A stretch of DNA of 64,000 nucleotides, taken from Blastocatellia bacterium (GTDB taxonomy: Bacteria; Acidobacteriota; Blastocatellia; Pyrinomonadales; Pyrinomonadaceae). The notes beneath the pieces are model-generated. The model did no database searches, was not told the origin of the DNA, and saw only the letters and a program-made list of their open reading frames with translations. The first letter of the stretch is position 1. Each line of letters opens with the position of its first letter. This document shows positions 60,984 to 64,000 of the stretch, piece by piece. Both the position numbers and the translations under genes were made by a program. The stretch covers positions 89,662 through 153,661 of the forward strand of contig PMSM01000012.1 of the NCBI GenBank assembly GCA_003168335.1, written 5' to 3'.

Positions 60984-61824
60984 GGTATTGTCAACTTAAC
61001 TCTAGAAGAAACAAAGTTAGCGACTCAGACAAGATGAAACCGCCTTTCGTCATCTGGTTAATTAACGATCGCCTCGACGCAAATCGCCTCTTTCCATACG
61101 GTGAACCTCAATTTCATTACTTCTCGGTAACCGCTCGCTCTGTACAGATGTCTCCCCACTCGGAAGTGTGACGTGATGATCCCGAAGGCCGAGAGAAAAC
61201 GCTGCACCTGACCGCCTGATTTGAATCGCCTCATTACCCGCTCACGCAACCTGGTTGGTTGATGCGAATTCTCAGCGCGGTTATTCTGTCCCTTGTCCTG
61301 GCGGTGCTCGACACCAGGCATGAGTTCTTGCTTGGCAGCGTGGTAGCTCTTTAGCTTGTCTGTAATGAGCACCCGCGGGACATACCTCAACCCCTTTAAT
61401 AGCTTGCGAAAGAACTTCTTAGCTGCCTTCTGATTCCTTCGACTTTGGACCAGAATATCCAGCACGTCGCCGTCCTGATCCACTGCACGCCAGAGGTAAT
61501 GGAGGCGTCCGTTGATCTTGAGGAACACTTCGTCGAGGTGCCATTGGTCGCCGGGACGAGGAGACCTGCGGCGCAAACCGTTGGCGTAAGTCTGACCGAA
61601 CTTAAGACACCATTCTCGGACAGTCTCATAGCTGAGGGCCGCGCACCGCTAACATTTCTTCGACATCGCGAAAACTCACGGCGAAGCGAAAATATAACCA
61701 AACGCTATGACTGATGATCTCGGCAGGGAAACGATGACGACGAGAGAGACGGAGCTGTGCATCCGTGGAGTAGGCCGCAAGAATCGCTCTGATTACACCT
61801 TCCCACCGTTAACCTGACAATACC
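60984..61824 (-). mobile_element. IS6-like insertion sequence, inactivated
   Basis: An 841-base element with inverted ends GGTATTGTCAACTTAAC and GGTATTGTCAGGTTAAC (15 of 17 identical). It is flanked by a 5-base direct repeat, CGGAG (60979-60983 and 61825-61829); the IS6 family usually makes 8 bases. Size and transposase type fit IS6. The transposase is frameshifted. Its right end abuts a truncated HEAT-repeat gene. Confidence 0.82.
61058..61790 (-). pseudogene. IS6-type DDE transposase, frameshifted
   Basis: The 5' part reads RHRFPAEIISHSVWLYFRFA and SFRDVEEMLAVRG, then reaches a stop near 61629. The remaining 170 or so residues continue in another frame from YETVREWCLKFGQTYANG. Compared with intact IS6 transposases about five bases are missing after AVRG. 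The DDE residues are still visible: Asp in QWHLDEVFLK, Asp in VLITDKLKSYH and Glu in NNRAENSHQPTR. No good start codon is seen for the 5' part. Confidence 0.82.
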
Positions 61825-61825
61825 C

Positions 61826-62443
61826 GGAGCAGCCATCCCGTCACTCGTAGTGTTGCTGAGCGATCAGGATCCCAAAACTCGCAGTGCTGCCGTTAATGCC
61901 CTCGAACGCGTTGGGCCGGTTGCAATCCCTGCGCTGGTGGAAGTGTCAAAGAATCAAGGCCCATTGCATCGCTTGGGCGCCGTCTCTGTCCTTGGAAGAT
62001 TTTACCCTGGAACTAATGTTGTGACTGATAACCTAGTCGCAGCATTAGACGACGCGGATGAACGTGTCCGGGCGGGCGCGGCTTATGGTCTGGTCGATGT
62101 CCGGGGCCGACGGCCCATTGAAGTCATGCTCAAATCACTCAAGTTGTTAGTCAGTGCAGAGAAATCTAATCGACGAGCGGCTGCCATTTTCCTCGGAAGC
62201 TTTGAATCAGAGGCCGAAAGAGTCATTCCTTATCTAATTCGTCTACTAACTGATGCAGACGGAAAAGTCCGCTTAGACGCGGCCGCGTCTCTTGGAAAGA
62301 TTGGGCAGGCCGCCCTTCCAGCACTCATGGTTGCAGCGCGGGATGAAAGCGCTGAGTTGCGCGATTGTGCCCGCCTTATAATTGAAAGAATCGAAGGGCA
62401 GAGTCAGCGTGTAAGTAAGAAATCGGATGAGGCGCGGGATTAA
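61826..62443 (+). pseudogene. HEAT-repeat protein, 5' end lost at the IS boundary
   Basis: The HEAT pattern is open from the first codon after the insertion sequence (GAAIPSLVVLLSDQDPKTRS) to the stop, so the gene began further upstream and was cut by the element. About 205 residues remain, roughly five HEAT units (DDADERVRAGAAYGLVDVRG; DADGKVRLDAAASLGKIGQA). A GTG at 61850 could in principle restart translation of a 197-residue protein. The 86 bases left of the element contain no HEAT-like sequence. Confidence 0.65.
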
Positions 62444-62473
62444 CCGGATTGCGGCATCATAGCGGTTGGTCTC

Positions 62474-62575
62474 TCAATTGTTTCCTGTCATTTCATCAAC
62501 CTTGAGTGCTTCGGCTACCTGCTTCTGAGTTAGCCCCAAATCCAACTGCCTCACTCTGATTCGGTCTCGAGTGTT
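62474..62575 (-). pseudogene. XRE-type helix-turn-helix fragment
   Basis: A 33-codon frame between two stops reads RDRIRVRQLDLGLTQKQVAE followed by ALKVDEMTGNN. This matches the first helices of XRE/Cro-type regulators (LDLGLTQKQVAEALKV). There is no start codon and no rest of the domain, so it is a remnant. Confidence 0.6.
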
Positions 62576-62700
62576 TTAAGAACTGCTGGATATTCAGCAG
62601 GCTTTGGTTTTTCAGCCGTTATCGCGAAATGGCAAAAAGGCAACGCAGGGGGGGATTTCATCGCCCTTTCATTTATGGGTGATCTCTGTTCGGCCTTATT

Positions 62701-62905
62701 TCAGCGAGCGCCTAAGTAGCGCGTGACCGTTCGTGTGCTTACGCCAAGAGCGGTAGCGATCTCGGCCAGGCTTAGACCCCTTTTCTTCAGCTCGCGACCT
62801 CCCTGGCTTTGCTTTAGTGCTACCTACCGTGCGCCCGGTATAAACGCCACGAGCCTTTGCTGCTTCAATACCTGCCTTCTGACGCTCCCTGATATTGCCG
62901 AGGGT
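62701..62905 (-). pseudogene. Serine recombinase (resolvase/invertase) C-terminal remnant
   Basis: Directly after the histidine kinase stop codon the minus strand reads IRERQKAGIEAAKARGVYTG and RTVGSTKAKPG. After a one-base frame change it continues with ELKKRGLSLAEIATALGVST and RTVTRYLGAR, then a stop. This is the end of the catalytic domain plus the DNA-binding helix-turn-helix of resolvases. The N-terminal catalytic Ser region is absent. Confidence 0.7.
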
Positions 62906-64000
62906 TTAGCGGCTGATTACAGTCTTCCCGCCGTCCTTCAATACGCTCATGACTTTAGACACCAGCGCCTGAGACGTGAAGGGTTTCTCTATGAAGTTTA
63001 TTCCAGGTTCCAGAACACCGTGACGAAGGATGGCGTCGTCGGTGTAACCTGACATGTAGAGCACCGCAGCTTCGGGATGCGCGGTCTTGATTGCCTGCGC
63101 GACTTCCCTGCCACTCATGACCGGCATCACAACATCAGTGAGCACAAGGTGGATCGGATTCTCATACTCATGGCAGATTTTGATTGCCTCGTCACCATTT
63201 GCCGCCTCGAGAACGCGATATCCTCGTTCATCGAGCACTTCACGCGCGAGCTTCCTGACCATTTCCTCGTCTTCGACAACGAGGATTGTCTCCGTCCCGT
63301 TGATCGGCTCAAGTGGTTCCTGCCCGGAGACCGGCGTAGCGCATTGGTCATCGGCGTGCGGCAGATAAATCTTAAAGGTTGTGCCCTTGCCAACTTCGCT
63401 ATGCATCGAGATGCTGCCTCCAGACTGCTTGACGATTCCATAAACCGTCGAGAGTCCCAATCCGGTTCCTTTACCGACTTCCTTAGTGGTAAAGAACGGC
63501 TCGAAGATTCGCTGCTGCGTTTCCGAGTCCATGCCGGTCCCATTGTCTGTGACCGATAGCATTACGTATCGTCCCGGCTTCACCGGCGCGTTCACTTTTG
63601 CGTACTCGCTGTCTAGTTCAACGTTGGCGGTTTCGACTGCAATCCTTCCACCGATTGGCATGGCATCGCGCGCGTTGACGACAAGATTGATCAGGACTTG
63701 CTCGATCTGACCAGGGTCGGCGTTAATCTTCGCCACACCAGGTCTTAGCAGGGTGGTGACCTCAATATGCTCACCGATGAGACGCTCGAGCATCTTGCCT
63801 ATGCCCTCAACCAAAGTGTTGACATCCAGCACCACGGGCTGTAGCACCTGCTTACGGCTAAAGGCCAGGAGTTGACGCGTAAGTGAAGTCGCGCGAACGC
63901 CGGCGGATTTAATCTCCTGAAGTTTTTCGCGCGCTACATCATCCAGACTGTGACGAATCAATAGGAGATCGCTGTAACCGGTAATAACCGTGAGCAGGTT
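62906..64000 (-). CDS. Hybrid histidine kinase with C-terminal receiver (5' truncated by window edge)
   Basis: The frame continues past 63961 to the window edge (NLLTVITGYSDLLLIRHSLD), so sensor domains and the phospho-His are outside. Visible: the end of the HisKA helices, then the ATPase domain with N box QVLINLVVNARDAMP, G1 SVTDNGTGMD, F box FEPFFTTKEVGKGTGLG and G2. A receiver domain follows from about residue 245, with VVEDEEMV, phospho-Asp in LVLTDVVMPVMSG, YMSGYTDD and the Lys in FIEKPFTS. The visible 365 residues are intact. It probably signals through an external response regulator. Confidence 0.93.
   Translation of the reverse strand, partial: NLLTVITGYSDLLLIRHSLDDVAREKLQEIKSAGVRATSLTRQLLAFSRKQVLQPVVLDVNTLVEGIGKMLERLIGEHIEVTTLLRPGVAKINADPGQIEQVLINLVVNARDAMPIGGRIAVETANVELDSEYAKVNAPVKPGRYVMLSVTDNGTGMDSETQQRIFEPFFTTKEVGKGTGLGLSTVYGIVKQSGGSISMHSEVGKGTTFKIYLPHADDQCATPVSGQEPLEPINGTETILVVEDEEMVRKLAREVLDERGYRVLEAANGDEAIKICHEYENPIHLVLTDVVMPVMSGREVAQAIKTAHPEAAVLYMSGYTDDAILRHGVLEPGINFIEKPFTSQALVSKVMSVLKDGGKTVISR

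Noticed and set aside
60854..61171. 105-codon plus-strand frame across tRNA-Val and the IS left end
   Set aside because: It begins inside the tRNA gene and crosses the insertion boundary; chance frame.

Overview
The window looks like a chromosomal segment of a Gram-negative soil bacterium, most likely an Acidobacteriota member of the Blastocatellia/Pyrinomonadaceae type. This rests on the moderately high GC content, lipopolysaccharide genes (a PagL-like lipid A deacylase, gmhA), a BamE-like protein, many HEAT-repeat proteins, DUF6941 and DUF2520 proteins, and many palindromic intergenic repeats. The lineage is inferred from gene content; no rRNA is present.

Left part (1-12.2 kb): a 5'-truncated fused transporter/spermidine synthase-like gene, an unknown two-helix membrane protein, fmt, a pruA-type dehydrogenase, def, aroC with a small BamE-like gene and a GlcD-type flavoprotein, then uvrB. 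Next come a lone DUF2281 antitoxin and a hicBA toxin-antitoxin pair (12.2-12.9 kb).

The most unusual part is 13.1-19.9 kb. An OmpR-type regulator with a clear promoter stands upstream of three same-strand genes for HEAT-repeat proteins. Two are predicted membrane-anchored with cytoplasmic HEAT domains, one of them with an AMIN-like outer domain. The third is soluble, with a TubC-type docking domain, a very long charged coiled coil and a HEAT tail. I know of no described system with this layout.

20-35 kb: an M1 aminopeptidase with a HEAT tail, a haem-binding-domain protein, an uncharacterised HEWGTF protein, a glycine-zipper protein, nuoA-nuoB detached from the rest of complex I, the PagL-like gene, a secreted papain-like protease, a MoaB/Mog protein, a CoA-binding protein, an SdpI-like protein and carB. 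34-48.9 kb: TPR and thioredoxin-like exported proteins, an orphan histidine kinase, a GNAT protein, ligA, a Fis-like regulator, a DUF2520 protein, an M48 protease, pgsA and uvrA. 48.9-60.4 kb: a trypsin-like protein, a nucleotidyltransferase pair, gmhA, a deoxyhypusine-synthase-like gene, a TauE exporter, DksA-like and DnaC-like genes, a candidate structured small RNA, an Ntn-hydrolase, ridA, rpmB, a PpiC lipoprotein and an ABC-F ATPase whose coding sequence contains a dispersed palindromic repeat.

The right end (60.6-62.9 kb) is a decayed insertion hot spot. It holds half of a tRNA-Val, an intact tRNA-Val, a frameshifted IS6-type element that abuts a truncated HEAT gene, and fragments of an XRE regulator and a serine recombinase. 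The window closes inside a hybrid histidine kinase. DNA repair (uvrA, uvrB, ligA), translation (fmt, def, rpmB) and envelope functions recur, but the genes are scattered in short units rather than large operons.
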